From Algihabitans albus (GTDB lineage: Bacteria; Pseudomonadota; Alphaproteobacteria; Kiloniellales; DSM-21159), in assembly GCF_003572205.1 (NCBI RefSeq), contig NZ_QXNY01000006.1, positions 186,001-250,000 of the forward strand: DNA of 64,000 bases, in the 5' to 3' direction. Below the pieces are notes generated by a model. That model was not told where the DNA came from. It was given only the letters and a program-made list of their open reading frames with translations, and searched no databases. Shown here piece after piece: positions 33,614 through 41,692 of this stretch. Within the stretch, counting starts at the first letter, position 1; the number at the start of each line of letters is the position of its first letter. A program made the position numbers and the translations under genes.

Positions 33614-34275
33614 CAGCGGGTCTCCGAAACGGTGCGGTGACGGACGGGTAGGGGCGCGCCTGTCACCGGATTGCGGGGAATTCCGTCATCGATCCGGCCG
33701 AGGCTGGTCGGAAGCGGTTCTGCGACGCGGCGAAGCGCCGGAGCGTCGGCAACGGGAATTTCGACAACTAGAGTTTCGGCGGGCGGCTGCGCGGCCTGCA
33801 GGGTGGCCGCGACCAGATCGCCGATCGGGTCGGGAGTGCCGGCCAGGCGCTCGTCCGGGAGAGTCTCGCGCGACGGGACCTCCTGCACCGGAGGTGGCGC
33901 GTCCTGCCCGCCCGGCGCCACGACGTGAGTCGGCGCTCCGGGGTGACGCGGCGGTAGCGGCGGACCGGCGGCGAAGACGCGGCCGTCCATCGCTTCCGGG
34001 CGCGGCGGCAGCGCCGCGATGCGGCCGATCTGCGGCGCGGTCAGGGGAATCATTTCCAGATGCCGCTTCGCCAGCCGCGCGATGCGCTGCGGTTGGTTCA
34101 GGTAGCTCCATTCGGCCCGCAGGATATGCAGGGCCTCGCGGTCGTTCTGGATGCGCGTCTGGGCGTAGGCAAGCTGGTCGTCCAGGGCCTGCACCGCGTA
34201 TTTGATCTGGAAAACCAGACCGACCGCGACGGCGAAGGCGACCAGCCAGAGCAGGGTGGTCCAGCGTAGGATCAT
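33613..34275 (-). CDS. ftsL: Cell division protein FtsL with long proline-rich tail
   Basis: Bitopic divisome protein forming a coiled coil with FtsB. One N-terminal membrane segment (about 5-25) is followed by a heptad coiled coil (about 26-60) with [26 protein letters not shown], the conserved end of FtsL. At 220 aa it is about twice the E. coli length: residues about 90-220 are a Pro/Ala-rich extension with no recognised domain. Position between rsmH and ftsI, with ATGA overlap to rsmH, confirms identity. Confidence 0.88.
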   Translation of the reverse strand: MILRWTTLLWLVAFAVAVGLVFQIKYAVQALDDQLAYAQTRIQNDREALHILRAEWSYLNQPQRIARLAKRHLEMIPLTAPQIGRIAALPPRPEAMDGRVFAAGPPLPPRHPGAPTHVVAPGGQDAPPPVQEVPSRETLPDERLAGTPDPIGDLVAATLQAAQPPAETLVVEIPVADAPALRRVAEPLPTSLGRIDDGIPRNPVTGAPLPVRHRTVSETR

Positions 34276-35258
34276 GTCGTCCCTCCCGACCCTTCGTTCG
34301 GCCAGGCCGGGGCCGCCGTCCGTGCCGCGGCCCGCAGGCGCGCGGAGCGGGCGCGCGGATTTTCCGCCGTTTCGCGGGCGCTCGGCTTGATCGCCTGCCG
34401 GCTCAGCAGCTCGAAGCTGGGAGCGGCCGTTTCGCTCGCCTCCGGCAGATGCCGGGATCCGCGCGGCGCGGCACTGGACCGCGCGCGCAGGAAGTCCTTG
34501 ACGATACGGTCTTCCAGGGAGTGGAAGCTGACCACCGCCAGCCGGCCGCCGGGTGCGAGGCAGCGCTCGGCGGCTGCGAGGCCCCGTTTCAGTTCACCCA
34601 ATTCGTCGTTCACGTAGATGCGCAGAGCCTGAAAGGTGCGCGTCGCCGGATCGATGCCGTCCTTGGCCGCGCGCACGACGCTGCGCACCGTATCGGCCAG
34701 CTCCAGGGTACGGCTGTAGGGCCGTTCGCTGCGGCGGGCGACCAGCGCGCGGGCGATCTGCCGGCTCCGGCGCTCTTCTCCGTAGCGCCAGATCAGGTCG
34801 GCCAGTTCCGTCTCGCTGCGGCTGTTGACGACTTCGGCGGCGGTTTCGCCGGAGTTGCCCATGCGCATGTCGAGCGGCCCGTCGTTGCGGAAGGAAAAGC
34901 CGCGTTCCGGGCGATCCAGTTGCGGCGAGGAGACGCCGAGATCGAGCGCGATGCCCTCGACCGGGAGCGGCAGGTGGCGCTGCATCTCGGCGAAGCGATC
35001 CTCGACCAGTTGCAGCCGCTCGCCGAACTCCGCACGCAGCGCTTGGCCGGCGGCGATCGCCGCCGGGTCCCGGTCGAAAGCCAGGACGTTGCAGTTGGCC
35101 GCCTGCAGCAGGCCGCGGCTGTAGCCGCCAAGCCCGAAGGTGCCGTCGATATAGATTCCGCCGTCGCGCGGGTGCAGCACCTGCAGGACTTCGGCCAGGA
35201 GGACCGGGACGTGGCCGCCGGAACGGGAAGGGTGCGGTTGCCGGTTCGTGTCGCTCAT
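34272..35258 (-). CDS. rsmH: 16S rRNA (cytosine1402-N4)-methyltransferase
   Basis: SAM-dependent enzyme modifying C1402 in the ribosomal P site. The 328-aa protein starts [13 protein letters not shown], has the SAM loop [44 protein letters not shown] and [14 protein letters not shown], all family hallmarks. The ATG at 35258 overlaps the mraZ stop (ATGA). The C-terminus is basic (many Arg), as usual. Confidence 0.96.
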   Translation of the reverse strand: MSDTNRQPHPSRSGGHVPVLLAEVLQVLHPRDGGIYIDGTFGLGGYSRGLLQAANCNVLAFDRDPAAIAAGQALRAEFGERLQLVEDRFAEMQRHLPLPVEGIALDLGVSSPQLDRPERGFSFRNDGPLDMRMGNSGETAAEVVNSRSETELADLIWRYGEERRSRQIARALVARRSERPYSRTLELADTVRSVVRAAKDGIDPATRTFQALRIYVNDELGELKRGLAAAERCLAPGGRLAVVSFHSLEDRIVKDFLRARSSAAPRGSRHLPEASETAAPSFELLSRQAIKPSARETAENPRARSARLRAAARTAAPAWPNEGSGGTT

Positions 35259-35734
35259 GCCGGATCGCCCCCGCCGGTCTGCGGCTTGACCGCCAGGGAG
35301 GGGACCTTCTCCTTGGCTGACTGCCGCCGCGCGGACTGATAGGCGGACCAGCGTTCGGGCTGCCAGATCCGAAACAGGGCGCCGGTGCCCACGAAGACCG
35401 CCTTGTCTTTCAGGCCGGCGGTCGCAATCAGGGGGTCGGGCAGGACGATGCGGCCGTTGGCATCCCACTGCAGCTGATGGGCGGCGCCAAAGATCGTGGC
35501 GGAAAGATCCTCCTGAGCGTCGCTGAAGAGCTCATAGGAGTTGACCGAGTCCATCAGTTGATTCAGGAAGTCCTGGCCGCAGCCTTCGATCGCGCCCTCG
35601 ACCTTGTAGGAGGGGAACAGGATCACGCCGTCGAAGCCTTGGCGGGACAGGGTCGGCCGGAAGGGCGCAGGGATCGACACGCGACCCTTGCTGTCCAGCT
35701 TTACCTCGTGGGTGCCGAGAAAGATCGGCGCCAT
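35255..35734 (-). CDS. mraZ: Transcriptional regulator MraZ
   Basis: First gene of the dcw cluster; an oligomeric DNA-binding regulator of the cluster. The 159-aa protein has two SpoVT/AbrB-like halves, each with a loop-strand motif: [13 protein letters not shown] (about 15-27) and [13 protein letters not shown] (about 91-103). The ATG at 35734 is decided by homology and AGGGGA upstream; the frame is open for another 46 codons. Its likely operators are TGGGN repeats 200 bases upstream, overlapping the predicted promoter, consistent with autoregulation. Confidence 0.94.
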   Translation of the reverse strand: MAPIFLGTHEVKLDSKGRVSIPAPFRPTLSRQGFDGVILFPSYKVEGAIEGCGQDFLNQLMDSVNSYELFSDAQEDLSATIFGAAHQLQWDANGRIVLPDPLIATAGLKDKAVFVGTGALFRIWQPERWSAYQSARRQSAKEKVPSLAVKPQTGGGDPA

Positions 35735-35918
35735 GGTCGGTCCCCTGTCTCGACGTCCGCTGCCGCGCTTTGCGGGCGGCGGAGCCGCTGTCCGGGTTCG
35801 GCGGGGCATCCGCCGGACCCGTCGCGCACCGGACGCCTGACGCTGCGTCCGCCGGCCTCGCGGCCGTTTCACCTCACTCCAGCGCCTCGCCCCGTGGCGC
35901 CGTCTGCCCGGCTCGGCA

Positions 35919-35973
35919 TGGGCTGTGCCGTCCGTTCATGGGAAATCATGGGATATCATGGGGCTCAATGGGT
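35919..35973 (+). promoter_or_regulatory. MraZ operator array (TGGGN boxes)
   Basis: Four TGGGN boxes lie exactly 10 bp apart with 5-base spacers: 35939-35943, 35949-35953, 35959-35963 and 35969-35973. A fifth, TGGGC at 35919-35923, is in the same phase with one unit skipped. E. coli MraZ binds TGGGN direct repeats with 5-base spacers. The boxes read on the strand opposite to mraZ and cover the -35 to -10 region of the predicted promoter. Confidence 0.75.
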
Positions 35974-35978
35974 GTCAA
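35950..35978 (-). promoter_or_regulatory. Predicted mraZ/dcw promoter
   Basis: On the minus strand TTGACA (35978-35973, perfect -35) and TATCCC (35955-35950, weak -10) are 17 bases apart. Transcription would begin near 35943, giving a leader of about 209 bases before mraZ. The four TGGGN boxes sit on top of it. Confidence 0.5.
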
Positions 35979-36107
35979 CGACACGGGAAAGTATTCGCCA
36001 TGTGTTTCTAAGTTATCAACAGAGTGCTACTGCCGTTTGAAATACCGCTCAGCCCGCTCCACGCGCTTTCGTGAGTCTCCTTGTTGTTAATTAACAAGAA
36101 AGGACTT

Positions 36108-36122
36108 GTTCATTGAATGTTC
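36108..36122. promoter_or_regulatory. LexA (SOS) box-like motif GTTC-N7-GTTC
   Basis: Exact match to the alphaproteobacterial LexA motif GTTC-N7-GTTC. A third half-site in opposite direction, GAAC at 36135-36138, makes an imperfect 20-bp palindrome with the second GTTC. It lies between rnpB and the mraZ promoter, about 130 bp upstream of the latter. Confidence 0.4.
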
Positions 36123-36138
36123 TTATTTGAATATGAAC

Positions 36139-36165
36139 AAAAAGGGGGCAGAGCTGGGACCCTGC
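36139..36165 (-). terminator. Possible rnpB terminator
   Basis: On the minus strand a 6-bp stem GCAGGG-TCCCAG-CTCTGC (one G-T pair) is followed after four C by TTTTT. It lies about 58 bases after the predicted RNase P RNA 3' end. The stem is short, hence modest confidence. Confidence 0.35.
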
Positions 36166-36222
36166 GGCAGGCCCTTGGCGGTCAAGCCGGCGAGCCTCGG
36201 CCGAACGCGAAGATGTTAGGAA

Positions 36223-36608
<386 letters not shown>

Positions 36609-36615
36609 AAGGTTG

Positions 36616-36644
36616 GATGTAGCGACCGGCGGGACCGCGATCAA
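36616..36644 (-). promoter_or_regulatory. Predicted rnpB promoter
   Basis: TTGATC (36644-36639) and TACATC (36621-36616) on the minus strand are 17 bases apart. The start would fall at 36609-36608, exactly at the 5' base of helix P1 in the RNase P RNA. Confidence 0.55.
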
Positions 36645-36777
36645 CGGAAAGCTGACCGTTCGGGCCGTCGGCCCCGACATCGGAATCAACACCGGCATCT
36701 CGACCGACGCTCGCCTGGTTCCACGTGACTGCGATCCGGTCTAGAAGGAGCGGCGAGTTTGAGGGGGAGGGGACATC

Positions 36778-37743
36778 ATGGCCGGGCCGTGCAGCATCGG
36801 CATTATCGGGTTGGGCATCATGGGCCGCCGGTTGCTGGGGATCGCCCGGCAGCATCCGGCCTTCCGGCCCGGATTCCTGTGGGATCCTGCCGAAACCGCC
36901 AGAGCCCAGTCGCAGGCTTTGGCCCCCGAGGCCGCGATCGCGGCTTCGGCTGCGGCGGTGATTGCCGCCGCGGACCTCGTCTATCTCGCCTGCCCGCCGG
37001 TGCCCCGCAAGGACTATGCCCTCCAGGCCGCCGAGGCGGGAAAGCCGGTCTTCCTCGAAAAGCCGCTCGGCATCGACATCGCTGCCAGCCAGGACTTGAT
37101 CGAGAGGCTGGCGGCCTCCGGCGTGCCGGCTGCCGTCAATTTCACGCAAGCGGCCAGCCCGGCACTTGCCGAGATTCAGCGCGCGCTGGCGGCTGGCGAG
37201 TTGGGCGAGCCGGCCGGAATCGATATCCTCGTCGCCTACGGCGCCTGGCCGAGGTCCTGGCAGGCGGAGGCCGACTGGCTGCGGTTCCGGGACGAAGGCG
37301 GCTTCACCCGCGAGGTGATTTCGCACTTCCTGTTTCTATCCGCACGGCTGCTCGGGCCGTTGCGGCCGGTCTGGGCACGGCCCAGCTTTCCGGCGCCGGA
37401 GCTGGCCGAGAGCCATCTGCTGGCGCGGCTCGAGGGACCGGGCGGCGTGCCCGTCTCCGTCCTCGGCAGTGTCGGCGGCCTTCAACCGGACCGGCAGGAG
37501 GTGACGGTCAAGGGCAGCCGGCGCAGCTATCGCATCACCGACTTCTATAGCCTGGAGGTTTCCGACGGCGGCGCCTACAGGCCGGCGCGTGTCCCTCAGG
37601 GCGATCCGCGGGAGGAGGCGCTGAATGCGCAGTTGAGCGAGCTTGCGAAATGTGTCGCCGGCCAACCGCATGCGCTCGCGACGCCGGCCGAGGCCTTCGC
37701 GGTGCAGACCTGGATTGAAGCGCTGTTGGCCGGCGTGACCTAG
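36778..37743 (+). CDS. Gfo/Idh/MocA family oxidoreductase
   Basis: NAD(P)-dependent sugar or polyol dehydrogenase family. The 321-aa protein has a Rossmann motif GIIGLGIMGRRLL (8-20), the hallmark EKPLG (about 96-100), and a C-terminal alpha/beta domain ending in a helix with PAEAFAVQTWIEALL. The ATG at 36778 follows GGGGGAGGGGACATC, a strong ribosome site. Substrate unknown. It is followed by a palindromic element, then two redox genes on the same strand, suggesting a small catabolic group. It is divergent from rnpB. Confidence 0.85.
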   Translation: MAGPCSIGIIGLGIMGRRLLGIARQHPAFRPGFLWDPAETARAQSQALAPEAAIAASAAAVIAAADLVYLACPPVPRKDYALQAAEAGKPVFLEKPLGIDIAASQDLIERLAASGVPAAVNFTQAASPALAEIQRALAAGELGEPAGIDILVAYGAWPRSWQAEADWLRFRDEGGFTREVISHFLFLSARLLGPLRPVWARPSFPAPELAESHLLARLEGPGGVPVSVLGSVGGLQPDRQEVTVKGSRRSYRITDFYSLEVSDGGAYRPARVPQGDPREEALNAQLSELAKCVAGQPHALATPAEAFAVQTWIEALLAGVT

Positions 37744-37828
37744 AGCGCGATCATCCTGAAGGGACGCGGTTTCGCTTCCCTTCAGGACGTGAATCGCACT
37801 CTAACTTCGCGAAAGAGTGGGATTCACG
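37741..37828. repeat. Multi-arm palindromic element with alternative hairpins
   Basis: First hairpin: CCTGAAGGGA (37755-37764) / TCCCTTCAGG (37777-37786), a perfect 10-bp stem with 12-base loop; imperfect pairing extends outward to 37741 and about 37802. Second hairpin: 37788-37802 pairs with 37814-37828 over 15 bp with one mismatch and an 11-base loop. The middle arm (37788-37802) can join either structure, so the two folds partly exclude each other. It begins at the stop codon of the Gfo/Idh gene. It resembles a dispersed palindromic repeat or an attenuator. Confidence 0.7.
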
Positions 37829-37904
37829 CCTCAGATGGCATCGCCCGAGCGAGTCCAGCTAAGGCGATCCGGCTCTAGCCGGCAGGGATTGGGAGAACTA
37901 TTCG

Positions 37905-38876
37905 ATGGATTACGTTTCGCTTGGCCGCACCGGCGTCGAGGTTTCGCAGCTCTGCTTCGGAACCATGTCCTTCGGGGGCGACGCCGACGAGGCGGAAGCA
38001 GGTCGCCTCTACGCGGCTTGCCGGGACGCGGGCGTCAACTTCTTCGACTGCGCGGACGTCTACAGCCAGGGCCGGGCGGAAGAGATTCTCGGCCGCCTGA
38101 TCGCGCGGGAGCGCGATCAACTGGTGATCACCTCCAAGTGCTTCAATCCCATGGGCGAGGGCCTGAACGACCGCGGTCTGAACCGACGGCATATCTCGAT
38201 GGCCGTGGAGGCCAGCCTGCGGCGGCTCGGCACGGATCGCCTGGACCTGCTGTTTCTGCACAAGTGGGACCCGAACACGCCCCTGGAGGAGACGCTTCGG
38301 GCGCTTGAGGATCTCGTGCGGGCCGGCAAGGTCGTCTATGTGGGTGCCAGCAACTTCGCCGCCTGGCAGATCGCCAAGGCCCTTGGTGTTTCGGAGCGTC
38401 ACGGCTGGAATCGGTTCCAGGTGATTCAGCCGATGTACTCGCTGGTCAAGCGCCAGGCCGAGTCCGAGATCCTGCCGTTGGTCGCGGCGGAAGGACTGGG
38501 TGCCATCGTCTACAGCCCGGTCGGCGGCGGCCTTCTGAGCGGCAAGTACGGTTCGGACCGGAAACCGGAGAGCGGTCGTCTGCTCGACAACCGGATGTAC
38601 GCGACGCGCTACGGCGAGGACTGGATCTATCGCACGGCCGCGGACTTTACCGCTTTTGCGGGCAAGCTAGGCGTCCACCCCGTCAGTCTCGCGGTGGCCT
38701 GGGCCGGGGCGCATCCGGCCGTGACCTGCCCCATCGTGGGCGCGCGTAACGTCGAGCAGTTGCAGCCGGCTCTGAACTCCGTCGAGATCGAGATGATGGC
38801 GGAGCTGCGCGCCGAGATTGCGGCGCTGTCGCGCCAGCCTGCGCCGGCCACCGACCGTCTGGAGGAAGCGGAATGA
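37905..38876 (+). CDS. Aldo/keto reductase family protein
   Basis: NADPH-dependent reductase with a TIM-barrel fold. The 323-aa protein has the catalytic tetrad: Asp and Tyr in FFDCADVYSQG (about 46-56), Lys in VITSKCF (about 78), and His in LLFLHKWD (about 120). The family signature GxSNF (VGASNFAAWQ) and a late NADP-binding region follow. Sequence flavour is that of the YajO/Gas5-like AKR group acting on aldehydes. It overlaps the next gene by ATGA, so the two are co-translated. Confidence 0.9.
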   Translation: MDYVSLGRTGVEVSQLCFGTMSFGGDADEAEAGRLYAACRDAGVNFFDCADVYSQGRAEEILGRLIARERDQLVITSKCFNPMGEGLNDRGLNRRHISMAVEASLRRLGTDRLDLLFLHKWDPNTPLEETLRALEDLVRAGKVVYVGASNFAAWQIAKALGVSERHGWNRFQVIQPMYSLVKRQAESEILPLVAAEGLGAIVYSPVGGGLLSGKYGSDRKPESGRLLDNRMYATRYGEDWIYRTAADFTAFAGKLGVHPVSLAVAWAGAHPAVTCPIVGARNVEQLQPALNSVEIEMMAELRAEIAALSRQPAPATDRLEEAE

Positions 38877-40006
38877 GGAGCGCGGATATCGTCGTGATCG
38901 GTGCCGGCATGGCCGGCGCCTCGGCGGCAGCGGAAATCCTCGCGGCGGCGGAAGGGGTGCGGGTCCTGGTCTTGGAGGGGGAGGCCCGGCCCGGCTATCA
39001 CACCACCGGGCGCTCCGCCGCCTGCTTCATTCAGAACTACGGCAACAGGAGCATACGCCAGTTCAACGCGGCCAGCCGCCCGATCCTCGAAGCGCATCCG
39101 CTGGCGGCGGAGGTGGAGGAGGCGCCGGGCAGCCTGTTGTCTCCGCGCGGCATCCTGCAGCTCGACGACGGCACGCAGGGCGCCGCGTTCGATGAGTTGC
39201 TCTCGGAGGGCGACGGTGTCGAGGCTCTGGACGAGACGGCGGTGCGCGCGCTGGTTCCGGCGTTGCGGCCCGGCAGCTTCGCGCGCGCGGCCTATGAGGC
39301 CGACGCGATGGACATCGACGTCGACCGTCTGCACCAGATCTACCTTCGCTTCCTGAAGCGGGCCGGCGGCGAACTCGTCTGCGATGCGCGCGTGACGGCG
39401 CTGCGTCGCGAGGCCGACGTCTGGCATCTGGAAACGACGGCCGGTGCCTTCGAGGCGCCCGTGATCGTCAACGCGGCGGGGGCCTGGGCGGATCGGGTTG
39501 CCGTGCAGGCAGGGTTGTCGCCGATCGGCCTGCAACCGCTCCGCCGCTCGGCCGCGCTGCTGGCGCCGCGCGACGGGTGGGACGTGGGGCGCTGGCCACT
39601 GACCGGCGACCTGGGGGAGCGTTGGTACATGCGGCCCGATGCCGGCCGCATGATGGTCTCCCCGGCCGATGCCGATCTGGTCGAGCCGCAGGATGCCTGG
39701 CCCGACGACATGGTGCTGGCCGAGGGGCTCGATCGCTTCGCTCGAGTCTTCGACTACGAGGTGACGAGGTTGGAGGCGAGCTGGGCGGGCCTGCGCACCT
39801 TCGCGCCCGACAAGAGCCTGGTGATCGGCTTCGATCCGGCGGCGGAGGGATTTTTCTGGCTCGCCGGCCAGGGCGGGTACGGCATCCAGACCGCACCGGC
39901 TGCGGCGCGCCTGGTCGCCGCGCTGCTGCTGGGCCGGGACGTTCCGCCGGAACTGGCCGCCCTTGGGTTCGAGGCCGAGAGCGCCGCGCCGGCACGTTTT
40001 CGCTAA
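38873..40006 (+). CDS. FAD-dependent oxidoreductase of the DAO family
   Basis: Flavin oxidase or dehydrogenase of the D-amino acid oxidase/glycine oxidase fold. The 377-aa protein has the dinucleotide motif VVIGAGMAGASAAAEI (7-22), GYHTTGRSAA, a middle VIVNAAGAWADRVA and a C-terminal GLRTFAPDKSLVIG and GQGGYGIQTAPAAA. No membrane segment or signal is seen. It starts inside the aldo/keto reductase stop (ATGA). The natural substrate (amine, D-amino acid or imino acid) cannot be told. Confidence 0.85.
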   Translation: MRSADIVVIGAGMAGASAAAEILAAAEGVRVLVLEGEARPGYHTTGRSAACFIQNYGNRSIRQFNAASRPILEAHPLAAEVEEAPGSLLSPRGILQLDDGTQGAAFDELLSEGDGVEALDETAVRALVPALRPGSFARAAYEADAMDIDVDRLHQIYLRFLKRAGGELVCDARVTALRREADVWHLETTAGAFEAPVIVNAAGAWADRVAVQAGLSPIGLQPLRRSAALLAPRDGWDVGRWPLTGDLGERWYMRPDAGRMMVSPADADLVEPQDAWPDDMVLAEGLDRFARVFDYEVTRLEASWAGLRTFAPDKSLVIGFDPAAEGFFWLAGQGGYGIQTAPAAARLVAALLLGRDVPPELAALGFEAESAAPARFR

Positions 40007-40053
40007 GGCGAAGTCGCGGCCAAGGGGCAAGGCCGCGATCTGCGCCCGAAGCG

Positions 40054-41670
40054 TTAACGCTGGGTCAGTTTGAACTCGATGCGGCGGTTGCGGCTGAGCG
40101 CGTCGGGACTGCCGCCCTGGGCGATCGGCCAGTTGTCGGCGAAGCCGGCGGCAACCAGCCGGTTCTCCGGCAGGCCGCGGGCAATGAGGAATTGCACGAC
40201 CTCGATCGCCCGCGCCGTCGAGAGTTCCCAGTTGGAGGGGAACTGTGCCGTGGCGATCGGCAGGCTGTCGGTATGGCCGTCGACCCGCAGCACCCAGTCG
40301 AGATCGGCGGGAATCTCCTCCGCAAGCTCGATCAGGGTGTCCGCCAGACTGGCGATCTGTTCGGCGCCCTCGGACTGCAGCCTTGCCGAGGCCGAGGCGA
40401 AGAGCACCTCCGACTGGAACACGAAACGGTCGCCGACGATCCGAACGTCCGGGTTGTCGCCCAGCACCTCGCGCAGTCGTCCGAAGAACTCCGAGCGATA
40501 ACGCGCCAACTCCTGGACCTTGGTGGCCAGCGCCGCGTTGAGCCGCTGGCCCAGATTGACGATCTCGACCTGCTGCTCGCGATTCAGCGCCTCGCTGGCC
40601 TCCAGAGCCTCGTTGAGGGCGGCGAGCTGTTCGCGAAGCTGCAGAAGCTGTCTGTTCAGGCGCTCGACTTCGCGCTGCGCCGTCTCGCTGAGGCGCTGCT
40701 GATCCGTCGCGAAGTCCTGAGTGCGCGACAGCTCCGCCTCGGTCTCGGCCAGGGCGGCGCGGGCTTGCTCGCGGCTGGTCTGCAGTTGCGCCAGTTCGTC
40801 GGCGCGCTCCTCGAGGAACTGCCGCAATTCGACGATACGTTCCTCCCGGTCGCTGAGGCTGCTCTGAGCCTCCGTGAGCGCGCGGGCCTGGGCCGCCAAC
40901 TCGGCCTCCAGCTCCGCCAGCTCCGCGTCGCGCGCCTCGACGCGCGCGCGCAGCGCCTCCAGGGCCGCGATCTGCGCCGCCAATTCGTCCTCGCGGCTCA
41001 GCGCCTCGCGCTCCAGGGTTTCGATCCGCTCCGCGCGTGTCTGCGACGTCGCCTCGGCTTCGCCGAGCTGGCGTTCCAGGCGGCCGACCGTTTCGTCCCG
41101 GATCGCCAGCCGGCCCTCCAGACCGGTCAGCTCAAGGCGCAGGCGGTCGCGCAGAGTCTGCAGCGCCTGCACCTCGGCAAGCTGCGCCTCGATGGTCGCC
41201 CGGTCGGCCGCGACCTGCTGCTGCGCCTCGGCCAACTCGGCTGTGGACTGGCGCAACTGCGTCTCGGTCAGCTCCAGCCGGTTGGCCAGAACGTCCCGCT
41301 CGTTCACCAGTCGCGCCAGATCGCCGGCCAGGCGGTCGCGCTGTTCCGTCAAGGCCGACAACTGCGCCGCCAGGGACTCGCGCTGGCCCAGCGAAGCCTG
41401 CAGTTCGGACGAAAGCTGCGAGACGTCGACGCGCAGGTTCTCGTTGGCCTGACGTTCCAACGACAGCAGGTCGGAGAGTTCGTCCAGCCGCGTGGTCAAC
41501 TCGGCCAGCCGCGTATCCCGGTTGGTCAGCGCGGTCGAGAGGAAGAACTGCCCGACCATGAAGACCAGCAGGACGAAGACCAGCACCAGCAACAGCGTCG
41601 CCAGCCCGTCGACGAAGCCGGGCCAGATATTGGTGGCGCGCTCCCTACCGGTCCGGGAGAGGTTATACAT
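40054..41670 (-). CDS. MotB-like stator protein with coiled coil and OmpA domain
   Basis: 538-aa inner-membrane protein. One membrane segment (about 22-43) follows a short tail and carries an Asp just at its start (WPGFVDGLATLL, D21), the position of the proton-carrying Asp in MotB/ExbD-type stator units. Residues about 48-390 are a long coiled coil rich in Glu, Arg, Leu and Gln. The last ~130 residues are an OmpA/MotB peptidoglycan-binding domain with VDGHTDS and SRNRRIEF intact. Compared with MotB it has a far longer coil. It follows the MotA/TolQ-like gene by 22 bases. No flagellar genes are near. Exact cellular role unknown. Confidence 0.82.
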   Translation of the reverse strand: MYNLSRTGRERATNIWPGFVDGLATLLLVLVFVLLVFMVGQFFLSTALTNRDTRLAELTTRLDELSDLLSLERQANENLRVDVSQLSSELQASLGQRESLAAQLSALTEQRDRLAGDLARLVNERDVLANRLELTETQLRQSTAELAEAQQQVAADRATIEAQLAEVQALQTLRDRLRLELTGLEGRLAIRDETVGRLERQLGEAEATSQTRAERIETLEREALSREDELAAQIAALEALRARVEARDAELAELEAELAAQARALTEAQSSLSDREERIVELRQFLEERADELAQLQTSREQARAALAETEAELSRTQDFATDQQRLSETAQREVERLNRQLLQLREQLAALNEALEASEALNREQQVEIVNLGQRLNAALATKVQELARYRSEFFGRLREVLGDNPDVRIVGDRFVFQSEVLFASASARLQSEGAEQIASLADTLIELAEEIPADLDWVLRVDGHTDSLPIATAQFPSNWELSTARAIEVVQFLIARGLPENRLVAAGFADNWPIAQGGSPDALSRNRRIEFKLTQR

Positions 41671-41692
41671 GGGCGCTTAGCCTCGGCAGACC

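Larger units (their letters stand above)
35735..36138. promoter_or_regulatory. dcw control region between mraZ and rnpB
   Basis: About 400 bp without a convincing gene. From mraZ outward: a GC-rich leader (35735-35918); the MraZ boxes and promoter (35919-35978); a DnaA-box-like TTATCAACA (36013-36021, one base off TTATCCACA); an AT-rich segment with a TTGTT...AACAA inverted repeat around GTTAATTAAC (about 36080-36098); and an SOS-box-like GTTC-N7-GTTC (36108-36122). The AT-rich stretch 36080-36143 stands out from the surrounding GC-rich DNA. Confidence 0.6.

Noticed and set aside
36084-36107. TTAATTAA as a third CtrA site
   Set aside because: The two TTAA halves are adjacent, not separated by seven bases.
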